Below, one piece after another: positions 24,718 to 32,896 of a stretch of DNA of 50,162 nt. Where the stretch lies: the NCBI GenBank assembly GCA_018669845.1, contig JABHSO010000111.1, forward strand, positions 24,001 to 74,162, given 5' to 3'. Under the pieces are notes generated by a model, which ran no database searches, was not told the DNA's origin, and worked only from the letters and a program-made list of their open reading frames with translations. Both the position numbers and the translations under genes were made by a program. The DNA is from Gammaproteobacteria bacterium. GTDB lineage: Bacteria; Pseudomonadota; Gammaproteobacteria; GCA-001735895. Numbering within the stretch: position 1 is the stretch's first letter; every line of letters begins with the position of its first letter.

Positions 24718-25632
24718 TTATTTCTCAGAAAATAAAGTTTCACGTGCAGCTTCCATTATAGCTGAGACAACTGGGTGATAAATTCGCCGTTCAACTGATA
24801 TTGCATAGAACTGTTCTTTCACTTGTTCAATTTTGCCAATAGCGGATACCTGGTATTGTACCTCAACTTCTTTTTCAATTGCGGCAGGAGCAATAAAAAT
24901 TCCAGCTCCCTGTTGCCCAAAAGCTTTCATCAACGCACTGTCATCAAATTCAGCTACTATCTGTGGATGAACACGGTTTTTATCACGCCACTGATCTATT
25001 TCTGAACGTAACTGCGTGCCTTTACCCGGTAACAACATGGGCATACCATTCAGACAGTCAGGGAATGGTCCGCTTAAGCGATCTGCCAGAGCTTTTGTGG
25101 CAAAGAAGCTAATATCGCATTCACCTAGCTTATGACTATAACCTCGAGTACTAACCGTGGAAGGAATCGGTCGGTCAGCCAGGACCAGGTCCAGGCGGTG
25201 TACTGCTAATTCTGCCAGTAATGTATCGAGGTTGGCCTCACGACAAATCATGCGTACGGGTTCAGGCATTTTTAATGCAGGCTGAAGAATTCGATGGGCA
25301 ATGGATTTGGGTAATACATCAACAACTCCAACTCGAAATAGTTGTGGTCGACCCTCCGGTAACTGGTGCATTATTTCTTCAAGCTCGCCGCCCAGAGAAA
25401 AAATTTCATCAGCATAGCTTAATACCTGTCGTCCGGTTTCAGTAATTTCCAAATTGCGCCCAACCCGGGTAAATAGCTCAGCCCCAAGATGTTTTTCCAG
25501 TAAACTCAGTTGGCCGCTAATTGTCTGAGGTGTCAGATGCAAGCGTTCACTGGCTCGGGCAACACCTCCTTCCCGCGCAACGGCCCAGAAGTAATGTAAG
25601 TGTTTGTAGTTAATCATTGGAATATTATTCAC
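24718..25632 (-). CDS. nhaR: LysR-family regulator, NhaR type
   Basis: 304 aa. The N-terminal helix-turn-helix with INYKHLHYFWAVAREGGVAR and SERLHLTPQTISGQLSLLEK is very close to NhaR, which activates the Na+/H+ antiporter gene nhaA and responds to sodium. The rest is the effector domain with FRVGVVDVLPKSIAHRILQP, also NhaR-like. No nhaA gene is adjacent; upstream on the opposite strand is a small membrane protein gene (25811-26242), sharing a 178-base gap that may contain promoters for both. A sodium- or alkali-responsive role is inferred from the family only. Confidence 0.85.
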   Translation of the reverse strand: MNNIPMINYKHLHYFWAVAREGGVARASERLHLTPQTISGQLSLLEKHLGAELFTRVGRNLEITETGRQVLSYADEIFSLGGELEEIMHQLPEGRPQLFRVGVVDVLPKSIAHRILQPALKMPEPVRMICREANLDTLLAELAVHRLDLVLADRPIPSTVSTRGYSHKLGECDISFFATKALADRLSGPFPDCLNGMPMLLPGKGTQLRSEIDQWRDKNRVHPQIVAEFDDSALMKAFGQQGAGIFIAPAAIEKEVEVQYQVSAIGKIEQVKEQFYAISVERRIYHPVVSAIMEAARETLFSEK

Positions 25633-25810
25633 TTCGGATTAATCGAGTAGTGTAGCAGTTATACTCGGCTTTTATAAATTTCTACCGGGTGATTTATTCA
25701 ACAAAAAGAGTGACAGGAAAAACTATTCTGGTCTAATAGATGGCATAAATTTTATGACAATAAATTGCTGTCAGATTTAGATATTAAATATTTAAAGAGA
25801 AATTGAGTAT

Positions 25811-26242
25811 ATGAATAATACAACGAAGTCATGGGGATATTTGCTTTTTATGGTGTTTATTGCGGGTGCTTTAGGAGGTCTCACTAATAGCACTGTTGTC
25901 TGGAGTTTAGGTGCATTAGGCATAACACCATCTCTCGGGTTTAGTATGGCTCCAGATCTAACTCTGGAATGGCTTGCAAGGCGTATTTTTGCAAGTGGTC
26001 TGTGGGGGATTATTTTTTTGATTCCTTTCTATAATAGATCGCCATTAAAAAAAGGGGCCTTATTGAGCATATTGCCATGGCTATCGAGTGCTCTTGTAGT
26101 TTTTCCCTTTAGAATGGATGCGGGATGGTTTGGTTTAGGATTTGGTCTTGGAACCCCTGTATGGACATTATTCTTTGCGGCAATCTGGGGTGTTACTGGA
26201 ACGTTATTCCTGTCTAAATTTTTAAAAAATCAGTTTCAGTAA
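25811..26242 (+). CDS. Small integral membrane protein, unknown
   Basis: 143 aa with four predicted membrane spans (about residues 9-30, 60-74, 85-99 and 115-135) and short loops. No motif is recognised. It is divergent from nhaR, so could be its target; NhaR targets are usually ion transporters or envelope proteins. The sequence is preceded by AAAGAGAAATTGAGT. It ends 36 bases before the 3' end of the phosphofructokinase gene, with a REP-like palindrome between the two. Confidence 0.6.
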   Translation: MNNTTKSWGYLLFMVFIAGALGGLTNSTVVWSLGALGITPSLGFSMAPDLTLEWLARRIFASGLWGIIFLIPFYNRSPLKKGALLSILPWLSSALVVFPFRMDAGWFGLGFGLGTPVWTLFFAAIWGVTGTLFLSKFLKNQFQ

Positions 26243-26249
26243 AATCCAT

Positions 26250-26273
26250 GTAGGGTGCACCCTGCGCACCATG
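26250..26273. repeat. REP-like palindrome between convergent genes
   Basis: TAGGGTGCACCCTGCGCACC has GGTGC / GCACC arms and shares the family core of the units at 30815-30881, 40159-40180 and 45580-45601. It occupies the gap between the membrane protein gene and the phosphofructokinase gene, which meet tail to tail. Confidence 0.7.
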
Positions 26274-26278
26274 ATCTA

Positions 26279-27400
26279 CTAAATCCCAAAATTTGTACCA
26301 ACACTTATCGCCGCTTGCACCCAGGGGTGATCAGCAGGAACCAGCTTTTTATTTCCGGCAACCTCTGTCAGTGGAACGGCTATTGCTCCATCACCACGAG
26401 CAGCAATCATAACGCCAAATTTTTCATTGTGTATTGAGTCTGCGCATGCAGCTCCGAGACGAGTAGCTAACAACCTGTCTGCGGCAGATGGAGTGCCGCC
26501 ACGTTGTAGATGACCCAGGATTGTTACTCTGGATTCAAGGCCTGTGAGCTTTTCAAGTTGTGCAGAAAGTGTGACGGTATGATTGGCATTTACTGCTTCT
26601 ATGCTGGCGATTTCATTTTTGGCTTTTTTACGGGACTTTTTATCCTTGGCCTGTTCTTTGGCTGATCTGGCCTGAGACATTAACTTTGCCTGATCGACGG
26701 GTAAAGCGCCTTCTGCCACGGCTACAATGCTGAAGTTTTTGCCGCTTTTTACGCGTGAACGTATAGCATTAGCAACGATTTCAATTTTATATGGAAGCTC
26801 GGGTAACAGGATGACGTCTGCTCCGCCAGCGATTCCTGCTCCTAAAGCCAGCCATCCAGCCTTGTGTCCCATAATTTCTACCACAATAATTCTGTGATGG
26901 CTGTGAGCTGTGCTGTGTAGCCTGTCTATTGCCTCGGTGGCAATACCCAGTGCGGTATCAAATCCAAAGGTGGTATCGGTTAAACCGACATCGTTATCGA
27001 TGGTTTTTGGGAGTGTAATGATGTTGAGCCCTTTATTGAGTAGCTCCAGTGCATTTTTCTGGGTGCCTCCACCGCCAATACAAACCAGAGCATCCAGATG
27101 ATTCGCGTGATAGTTTTCGACAATAATGTCGGTCATATCCTGTTTCTTTCCACCAAACATCATGCGATGAGGTTTGTCACGGCTGGTACCCAGTATGGTT
27201 CCTCCCCGGGTAAGAATGCCTGAAAAAATCTCACCATCAAGGCGGACAGAGCGATTTTCCACCAACCCTTTGAAGCCATCCAGGAAGCCTAATACCTGCA
27301 TATCGTAACGGCCTTGTGCGGTTTTTCCCACTCCTCTGATGGCAGCGTTGAGTCCGGGGCTGTCACCTCCAGCGGTTAAAATACCAATATGCTTTGTCAT
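26279..27400 (-). CDS. 6-phosphofructokinase with unusual GGGGT site
   Basis: 373 aa. The enzyme phosphorylates fructose 6-phosphate in glycolysis. GGDSPGLNA is at residues 11-19, PKTIDND at 131-137 and GHLQRGG near 298. The phosphate-donor site reads GGGGT (109-113). ATP enzymes of E. coli type have GGDGS and PGTIDND; pyrophosphate enzymes have GGDDT and PKTIDND. Here the second variable position is Gly, as in ATP enzymes, the Lys is as in pyrophosphate enzymes, and the usual Asp is Gly. This fits the mixed-substrate group III clade. An extra Lys/Ala-rich insert ([10 protein letters not shown]) lies around residue 245. The donor is therefore uncertain. Confidence 0.9.
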   Translation of the reverse strand: MTKHIGILTAGGDSPGLNAAIRGVGKTAQGRYDMQVLGFLDGFKGLVENRSVRLDGEIFSGILTRGGTILGTSRDKPHRMMFGGKKQDMTDIIVENYHANHLDALVCIGGGGTQKNALELLNKGLNIITLPKTIDNDVGLTDTTFGFDTALGIATEAIDRLHSTAHSHHRIIVVEIMGHKAGWLALGAGIAGGADVILLPELPYKIEIVANAIRSRVKSGKNFSIVAVAEGALPVDQAKLMSQARSAKEQAKDKKSRKKAKNEIASIEAVNANHTVTLSAQLEKLTGLESRVTILGHLQRGGTPSAADRLLATRLGAACADSIHNEKFGVMIAARGDGAIAVPLTEVAGNKKLVPADHPWVQAAISVGTNFGI

Positions 27401-27804
27401 GTTGTGCCTTCTTTATGGGTAATTGGAGTCTGAAAAATATAACATATCCTATCCTGTGATGGATTGGAATTAATTGAGAGGGGTCAAGAGGGTATTATGA
27501 ACCTTCATCAGCAAATTGTTGGAAAGGTAGGGGGTAAAACTTAAGCTTTCTTAACTGGAAGAACTATAATTGGTTCAAATAAGTAAGGGTGATAGTGTTA
27601 TGGATTGGTAAATCGTGCAGATATTGCTCTTTATAAAGCAGAGATAAGGTGGACGAAATAGAGTAGTGGTTGAAATCTCAGAAGCTGAGAAGGGCAAAAA
27701 TATTTAACATAAATCTGGGTAGAAAATTTTTCAGGACAACTTTAAACCCAGCCTTTAAACGACGCTACATTACCTGAAATTATCGAGAATTTTAATCAAC
27801 ATAT
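27401..27804. other. Intergenic region with a GGDEF-like scrap
   Basis: No complete gene is seen. At 27605-27661 on + a frame reads LVNRADIALYKAEIRWTK and a stop, which resembles the final helix of GGDEF diguanylate cyclases (xxADxALYxAK). Nothing upstream in that frame continues the domain, so this is at most a remnant. The promoters of the phosphofructokinase and the kinase genes should lie here, since they are divergent. Confidence 0.4.
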
Positions 27805-29181
27805 ATGAATAAATTCGAAAAAATATTATCGAAAATTGACCTTTTTAAAAATCTTGATGAAGGGGTTAGAAAGGATATTTCCCGGTCTTTTAAAATCGAT
27901 CAATTCCAGTTGGGTGAAAAGCTTATTGAAAGTGGTAAAAAAGCGAATCGGTTTTTTATTATCTTCAATGGCAGGGTTGAGTTGCAAACACCCAATTTAC
28001 TGGGGCATATAAAACGCCAGGTTGAATTAGAAGATTGTTCAACACTGGGTGAAGTCGCGCTGCTAACTAAAACACCCTATACATCTGATGCTGTTGCATT
28101 GGAGAAAACTATTGTCTTTTATCTTGGTGATATTGAGTTTAATCAGCTCCTTGAAAAGCACGAATCATTTGCTGATAACATGACCAGGTTAATGACTGAG
28201 CGTATGGCTCAGGATGGTGGCATCAACAAGGTCGGACGTTATACGCTTACAAAACAGATAGGTGAAGGCAATATGGCTCATGTATTTGAAGCTCATGATC
28301 CGATGCTGGAGAGAGATGTAGCTATAAAAATGCTGAAATATGATTTAACTCATAACAAAGATTTTTTAAGCCGCTTCGAACTTGAAGCAAAAATAATTGC
28401 TAAATTGAATCATCCCAATATTATCAATGTGTACGAATCGATTAGTGAGTATTCCACTCGTTTCATTGTTATGGAGAGGCTCAATGGCAGGGACCTGGAT
28501 CAAATTTTAAAACAGAAAGGTCCTTTAACAATCGTGGAGACGAGAAAAATTTTGTATCAGGTTGCATGTGCTTTGCAATATGCTCATTCTCAGGGTGAGC
28601 ATGGAATCATCCATCGTGATATTAAACCGTCTAATATATTCATTGATGATCAGGGGCATGTCAAGTTGACAGATTTTGGTATCGCGAAACCTCCTGCTGA
28701 TGAAGTGACGATGATACTAGGAACGCCTAAATATCTGTGTCCTGAAATTATTCAGGGAAAGGCATTTGATGGACGATCTGATATTTACTCATTGGGTATT
28801 ATGGCCTTTACGATGCTAACCGGTAATCCACCATTCTCATCAGGAAATTTGTCTGAGTTATTGTCTTTACAAGTCAATAAAGTACCACCCGATATAAAAA
28901 AATACCGTCCTGAAATTGATAATGATTTAAGACTTTTTATTGAGAGGTCTCTTATTAAAAATCCTGATGACAGGATTTCTGACTGGAAACTGATAAAAGT
29001 TCTGCTAAAACCTGGAGCAAGCCGTGATCTGGCCCCTTTAGATGGTGATGAAATAGCGTTTATTACCCGCATTCAAAATGGCTCATACCAGAAAACTGCG
29101 CAGATTATAAACAAGTTAAGAAAAATGCTGGAAGATGATGGAATCGAGCATAGTTTTGAAGTGCTAAAACAAAAAAGCTAA
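27805..29181 (+). CDS. Cyclic-nucleotide-fold / Ser-Thr protein kinase fusion
   Basis: 458 aa. Residues about 10-130 form a cNMP-binding (CRP-type) beta-roll with GEVALL at 82-87. The arginine that usually holds the cyclic phosphate is missing: the segment reads TPYTSDAVA. Residues 145-400 are a Hanks-type kinase with all catalytic parts: GEGNMAHV 153-160, VAIK (K175), the helix-C glutamate E194, HRDIKPSN 270-277, DFG 290-292 and LGTPKYLCPE 305-314. A C-terminal tail of about 55 residues follows. No membrane span is present, so it is cytosolic. The order, sensor then kinase, is that of animal PKG by convergence. Targets are unknown. No phosphatase gene is adjacent. Confidence 0.93.
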   Translation: MNKFEKILSKIDLFKNLDEGVRKDISRSFKIDQFQLGEKLIESGKKANRFFIIFNGRVELQTPNLLGHIKRQVELEDCSTLGEVALLTKTPYTSDAVALEKTIVFYLGDIEFNQLLEKHESFADNMTRLMTERMAQDGGINKVGRYTLTKQIGEGNMAHVFEAHDPMLERDVAIKMLKYDLTHNKDFLSRFELEAKIIAKLNHPNIINVYESISEYSTRFIVMERLNGRDLDQILKQKGPLTIVETRKILYQVACALQYAHSQGEHGIIHRDIKPSNIFIDDQGHVKLTDFGIAKPPADEVTMILGTPKYLCPEIIQGKAFDGRSDIYSLGIMAFTMLTGNPPFSSGNLSELLSLQVNKVPPDIKKYRPEIDNDLRLFIERSLIKNPDDRISDWKLIKVLLKPGASRDLAPLDGDEIAFITRIQNGSYQKTAQIINKLRKMLEDDGIEHSFEVLKQKS

Positions 29182-29377
29182 GCGGGGAATAGCCAGGGTA
29201 GAGTCATCTTCTGGTTTGATATCACCAAAAAGCAGTTCGATTTGGTGAGTTAATCCAAAGCGGCTACCCACTCCCTGTACTCTGTCCAACCCATTATATC
29301 CAGGATTGAAACAGCTTCTAAATTATCAAAGCCTTCGACCAGAAATAATAAAACTGGTTTGTATTATTCATTGAATG

Positions 29378-30181
29378 CTACTGAACACTAACGCCATGAG
29401 TGATGTTGATATGTCCGTTATTAGTGATAAGTGATAACTTTCCTGTGCCACTTGTTTTTGAAAGTTTTGGTCCATAGATAGATGTTTTACCGTTACTCGT
29501 TGAGCTCTTAACTCTGGCATCAATTATTCCTGAACTTACAACAGATAATCTTCCGTTTGAAGAGTGTACCGTTCCATTACCTTGCCAGTTTCCATTTAGC
29601 TGTACTCTTACTTTGCCGTTAGAGGTATCCAGATTAAAATCAGGAGATGAGCCGTTGTATTCGATGCGTCCATTAGATGTGTCAGCTTCAATACGATCTC
29701 CTCCCACTATAAAAATAGCACCATTGCTGCTTTGCGCATTGATGTTTTTGAAGCCTGCTGGAATTGTAATTCGACCATTACCGGTGTCAACATCCAGATT
29801 CCATTTTGCGGGAACCTTCAATTCCGTTAAATGAGAGCCGCCATTATTTCCTTTGAGTTTAAGGTTTAGAGTATTACCGTTTGTGGTGAAAACCCACTCC
29901 ATTTTTGATAGGCGCTTGTGTGCCTGGTCTTCATTTTTACCATAGGCCCAGGTTTTAGCGACGCCTTGCAGTGTGGCATTATCTTCGCCAGTCACCAGTG
30001 TGACTTCGCCATTGAAGGAATCGATTCTCAGGGTATCGAGCTCCTGATTTCTATTGAATTGAAGAGCATCATCACGAAAAACCTTGTACCTGTTCGTATC
30101 AAAGCTGATAGCGCAAGAAGAGAAAGTAAGCAGAAAAAAAACTGCTAGCACGGTTTTGGTCTGAATTTCTAAATACCTCAT
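29378..30181 (-). CDS. DUF4097-type lipoprotein with SNG repeats
   Basis: 267 aa with a lipoprotein signal: the stretch FLLTFSSCAIS has the acceptor Cys at about residue 23. The rest is a right-handed beta-helix or similar repeat, with the unit (S/T)(S/G)NGxxx returning about every 18-20 residues (TGNGRIT, SSNGAIF, TSNGRIE, TSNGKVR, SSNGRLS, TSNGKTS). This is typical of DUF4097 / DUF4098 proteins, which are sometimes called putative adhesins. It is likely anchored to the outer or inner membrane. It precedes a small secreted-protein gene in the genome order on the same strand with an 82-base gap. Confidence 0.75.
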   Translation of the reverse strand: MRYLEIQTKTVLAVFFLLTFSSCAISFDTNRYKVFRDDALQFNRNQELDTLRIDSFNGEVTLVTGEDNATLQGVAKTWAYGKNEDQAHKRLSKMEWVFTTNGNTLNLKLKGNNGGSHLTELKVPAKWNLDVDTGNGRITIPAGFKNINAQSSNGAIFIVGGDRIEADTSNGRIEYNGSSPDFNLDTSNGKVRVQLNGNWQGNGTVHSSNGRLSVVSSGIIDARVKSSTSNGKTSIYGPKLSKTSGTGKLSLITNNGHINITHGVSVQ

Positions 30182-30263
30182 TTTTATTTCCCAGTTCTAC
30201 CTAAAGTTATAACTTGTGATTCATTTGTGTAAATAGACTTTTTTTCTCTGGCTAATAATGGAA

Positions 30264-30569
30264 TTAGAAGCTTACTATTTCGTTATTTGCCAAAACTATT
30301 TTGGTGTTGTAAGAAATCGGCTGAGCCACTATAGCTAGATGGGTTACTGTAGTATTGTAATTTTTAGCGATAAGTTGATTGGCTAACTTTTTCTCCATAC
30401 GAGCAGTTAGTTCTGTCTGAGCTTTTTTAGTCCAGTCAATGAGTGAGCTTTCGGTCTGCGTCATCAGCTGATTTTCAGCAATAGTAGAATCATCAGCAAA
30501 AGTAGCCTGCATGCCAAATGAAGTGGTTATGAATATGGCGATAGTTAATATCTTGTTTAGTTTTAACAT
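30264..30569 (-). CDS. Small secreted protein, unknown
   Basis: 101 aa. The signal peptide ends at about TFADDS, so the mature protein is about 76 residues, mostly helical (SSLIDWTKKAQTELTARMEK) with a beta-rich C-terminus. A clear ribosome site (GGAGAAAC on the minus strand) precedes the ATG. It lies upstream of the DUF4097 lipoprotein gene on the minus strand, and the two may form a transcript. No family is recognised. Confidence 0.6.
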   Translation of the reverse strand: MLKLNKILTIAIFITTSFGMQATFADDSTIAENQLMTQTESSLIDWTKKAQTELTARMEKKLANQLIAKNYNTTVTHLAIVAQPISYNTKIVLANNEIVSF

Positions 30570-30919
30570 GTTGTTTCTCCTGAGTAATTGGTTAGGCTTT
30601 TGCCTGTCGTTGTAATGTTAATAACACTAATCGTGCCAACTTCTTAAAAAGACATGTAAGTCATTGTTATTTAGGGGAATAGCTTGTGTTTTTTAAATGT
30701 AGTTATTATTTTGGGCGTTTCATGTTGTGGTTATATAAACCGATAGTTGGTTAAAAAAACCAATCTAAGCTGTTTTATTGACCGCGGGCTTCTATCAGTA
30801 ATCTAGAAGTGTGGGTAGGGTGCGCCATGCGCACCATTGGGATTGGAACTAAAAATCATTGGTGCGCGCGGCGCACCCTACAGCTCCTCCACAAAGGTAA
30901 GCTCCTCAGGAGGTGACTT
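30570..30919. other. Intergenic region with REP pair
   Basis: Apart from the REP pair at 30815-30881 no gene or RNA is supported. The promoter of the secreted-protein gene should be at its left side; the right side is the 3' flank of the kinase gene at 30920-31828. Confidence 0.4.
30815..30881. repeat. Pair of REP-like units in inverted orientation
   Basis: Unit one at 30815-30836 begins GTAGGGTGCGCC and ends ATGCGCACCA; unit two at 30860-30881 is nearly its reverse complement, beginning TGGTGCGCGC and ending GGCGCACCCTAC. Each unit is itself a short palindrome (GGTGCGC / GCGCACC). The pair, spaced by 23 bases, is BIME-like and lies just past the 3' end of a gene, the standard site for REP elements. 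Confidence 0.8.
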
Positions 30920-31828
30920 TTAGTCTTTAATGGGTGATTGTCCTGAGTAATCCAATGATACAATATTATGATTGTCACTTAGTTTAACTGTCATATTGGC
31001 TTTATCTGGCAATAACTCCAGACAGTTGCGAGTTATTCGCTCATAGTGTTGAATGAAGCGGTGAACTTGTTGCCGGGTCATGACTGCCTGGTTATCACTT
31101 GCTGTTAGGGCAAGTTTTTCCTCTTGCAGCCATCTCCATTCATATACTTTTTCAAAATTAGGTATTTGCAGGAAAATTAGGTAATCGCTCAGGTTAAATA
31201 GATGTTGATGGTAAGCTTTTAATTGTTCGTTAACATAACTCCGCCAAACACCATCAGGATCTTCTTCTGACTCAAGAGTATTTATGGGGTTCTGTAATGC
31301 TTCCTTTTCCTGAAAAGGAGCCGCAGTGCACCAGCCTTCAAATAAAATAATATCTACCGGCTTATCAATTTGTTTCCAACTTTTTTCACTGGCCCTGTCA
31401 TCAATTGCCTTATTAAATTGAGGTAGAGTGCACGACTGCTTGTGCGATAACTTTTGCATGCAATCTACGGCCAGCTGTATATCGTGAGTACCTGGAACCC
31501 CACGGGTTGCAAGTAATGGGTGTACATCTTTAGATAGTTTTTTGCGCTGAGCTTTGGTCAGGTAAAAGTCATCAATAGATATATCTATGGTGTTTAGACC
31601 GAAATGATGAGTCAGAATAAGGCTTAAAAAAGCTGTAAGTGTCGATTTACCTGAACCCTGTGAGCCATTTACATTGATCAAAAGCGTATCTTTTTTTTGC
31701 TGATGTTGTCTGGCAATCTCCTGTGCTATCGGGATATACCAGTTTTCAATTGTGTCGAAAAAATCAAACGGTAAGCTGTGTTTTTCAATTTCCTGTTGCA
31801 GAACTTGTTTTACTGATGTTGAGTACAC
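30920..31828 (-). CDS. P-loop kinase of the D-glycerate 3-kinase type
   Basis: 302 aa. The Walker A P-loop GSQGSGKS is at residues 55-62, followed by DISIDDFYLTKAQRKKL and a PLLATRGVPGTHD stretch, then VDIILFEGWC. This pattern fits the plant/cyanobacterial D-glycerate 3-kinase family (phosphoribulokinase/uridine kinase fold), where glycerate is phosphorylated to 3-phosphoglycerate, for example in photorespiratory salvage. No glycolate-pathway gene is adjacent, and it diverges from the cyclodeaminase-family gene by 81 bases. The substrate call follows the family only. Confidence 0.75.
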   Translation of the reverse strand: MYSTSVKQVLQQEIEKHSLPFDFFDTIENWYIPIAQEIARQHQQKKDTLLINVNGSQGSGKSTLTAFLSLILTHHFGLNTIDISIDDFYLTKAQRKKLSKDVHPLLATRGVPGTHDIQLAVDCMQKLSHKQSCTLPQFNKAIDDRASEKSWKQIDKPVDIILFEGWCTAAPFQEKEALQNPINTLESEEDPDGVWRSYVNEQLKAYHQHLFNLSDYLIFLQIPNFEKVYEWRWLQEEKLALTASDNQAVMTRQQVHRFIQHYERITRNCLELLPDKANMTVKLSDNHNIVSLDYSGQSPIKD

Positions 31829-31909
31829 GGCAATAAATTATTGTTTATAAGAGTTTTTATAGTATTGTATATTTTGAAATTTTCAATATATCGATAAAGA
31901 AAAATACGC

Positions 31910-32857
31910 ATGCTGATAATTACTGCTGATGAGATTAATAACCTTCTTGCTTATTCTGAGCTCATCGATGCGTTACGACAAACATTCAGATCAGGAGCTG
32001 AGGCACCATTAAGGCATCATCATAAAATAACAGATAGTTCAGGTCATGACGCTACGTTATTACTTATGCCTTCCTGGTCGGCTGATCAGGGTTTTGGTGG
32101 TATAAAGCTGGTGAATGTTAACCCAAAAAATAACTTAAAGAATCTACCAAGCATCTCGGCCAGTTATCTTTTATTTGATGTTGAAACGGGTCAGCATCTC
32201 TGCCTGATGGATGCGAGCATAATGACATCTAAAAGAACAGCTGCGGCTTCAGCTCTGGCAGCAAGTTACCTGGCAAGACCAGAATCAAACAAATTGTTGG
32301 TAGTAGGTGCCGGTAAAGTTGGTAGTGAGCTTGCAGATGCCTTTAAACAGGTTCTTCCTATCGATGAAGTTTTAATCTGGGATAGAAAAAGCTCTCAAAG
32401 TAAAATTCTGGTAGAGAAATTAGTAAGTGAGGGTTGGAATGCAAAAGTTGCTCATTCACTTGAAGAAGGGGTAAAGTCTATGGATATTATTTCATGTGCC
32501 ACGCTTGCTGAAGAACCCATTATTCAGGGGGAATGGTTAAGACCTGGTCAGCACGTGGATCTGATTGGCTCTTTTACCCCGACAATGCGTGAAGTGGATG
32601 ACATGGCTATGCAACGTGCTAACATTTTTGTGGATACACAAGCGGCGGTTATCGAATCTGGTGAGTTTCAAATACCCTTGAACAGTGGTGTGATCAACAG
32701 GCAGGATATCGGGGCTTCTCTTTATGAACTCTGTTCGATGGATAAAAGCTGGAGAAACCTTGAGGATATTACCCTTTTCAAGGGCGTTGGGCATGCTGTT
32801 GAAGATCTCACGGCAGCTATATTGGTGTATAAATCGATAACCCAGGAGAAAAAATAA
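31910..32857 (+). CDS. Ornithine cyclodeaminase / pyrroline-2-carboxylate reductase family
   Basis: 315 aa. N-terminal substrate part with K66 in GGIKLVNV, NAD site VGAGKVGS at 132-138, and the catalytic region HVDLIGSFTPTMREVDD at 215-231. True ornithine cyclodeaminases have GGDCPGKTEL there; the GSFTPTMREVD form is more like delta1-pyrroline-2-carboxylate (ketimine) reductases. Both reactions give L-proline. It converges tail to tail, with a gap of 39 bases, on putA, which oxidises proline to glutamate. I infer a proline feed role: ornithine, D-proline or 3-hydroxyproline to L-proline. The family also includes mu-crystallin and alanine dehydrogenase. Confidence 0.85.
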   Translation: MLIITADEINNLLAYSELIDALRQTFRSGAEAPLRHHHKITDSSGHDATLLLMPSWSADQGFGGIKLVNVNPKNNLKNLPSISASYLLFDVETGQHLCLMDASIMTSKRTAAASALAASYLARPESNKLLVVGAGKVGSELADAFKQVLPIDEVLIWDRKSSQSKILVEKLVSEGWNAKVAHSLEEGVKSMDIISCATLAEEPIIQGEWLRPGQHVDLIGSFTPTMREVDDMAMQRANIFVDTQAAVIESGEFQIPLNSGVINRQDIGASLYELCSMDKSWRNLEDITLFKGVGHAVEDLTAAILVYKSITQEKK

Positions 32858-32896
32858 TGATCTCAAAATGTGACGGTAATCTTTATATTATTCCTG

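Noticed and set aside
27605..27661. GGDEF-like scrap reading ADIALYKA
   Set aside because: Eighteen codons only, with no domain upstream in frame; kept as a remnant in the intergenic note, not as a gene.
29182..29377. Minus-strand frame containing GDIKPEDDSTLAIP after the kinase gene
   Set aside because: The piece is short, with no start or family; possibly a remnant but not supportable.
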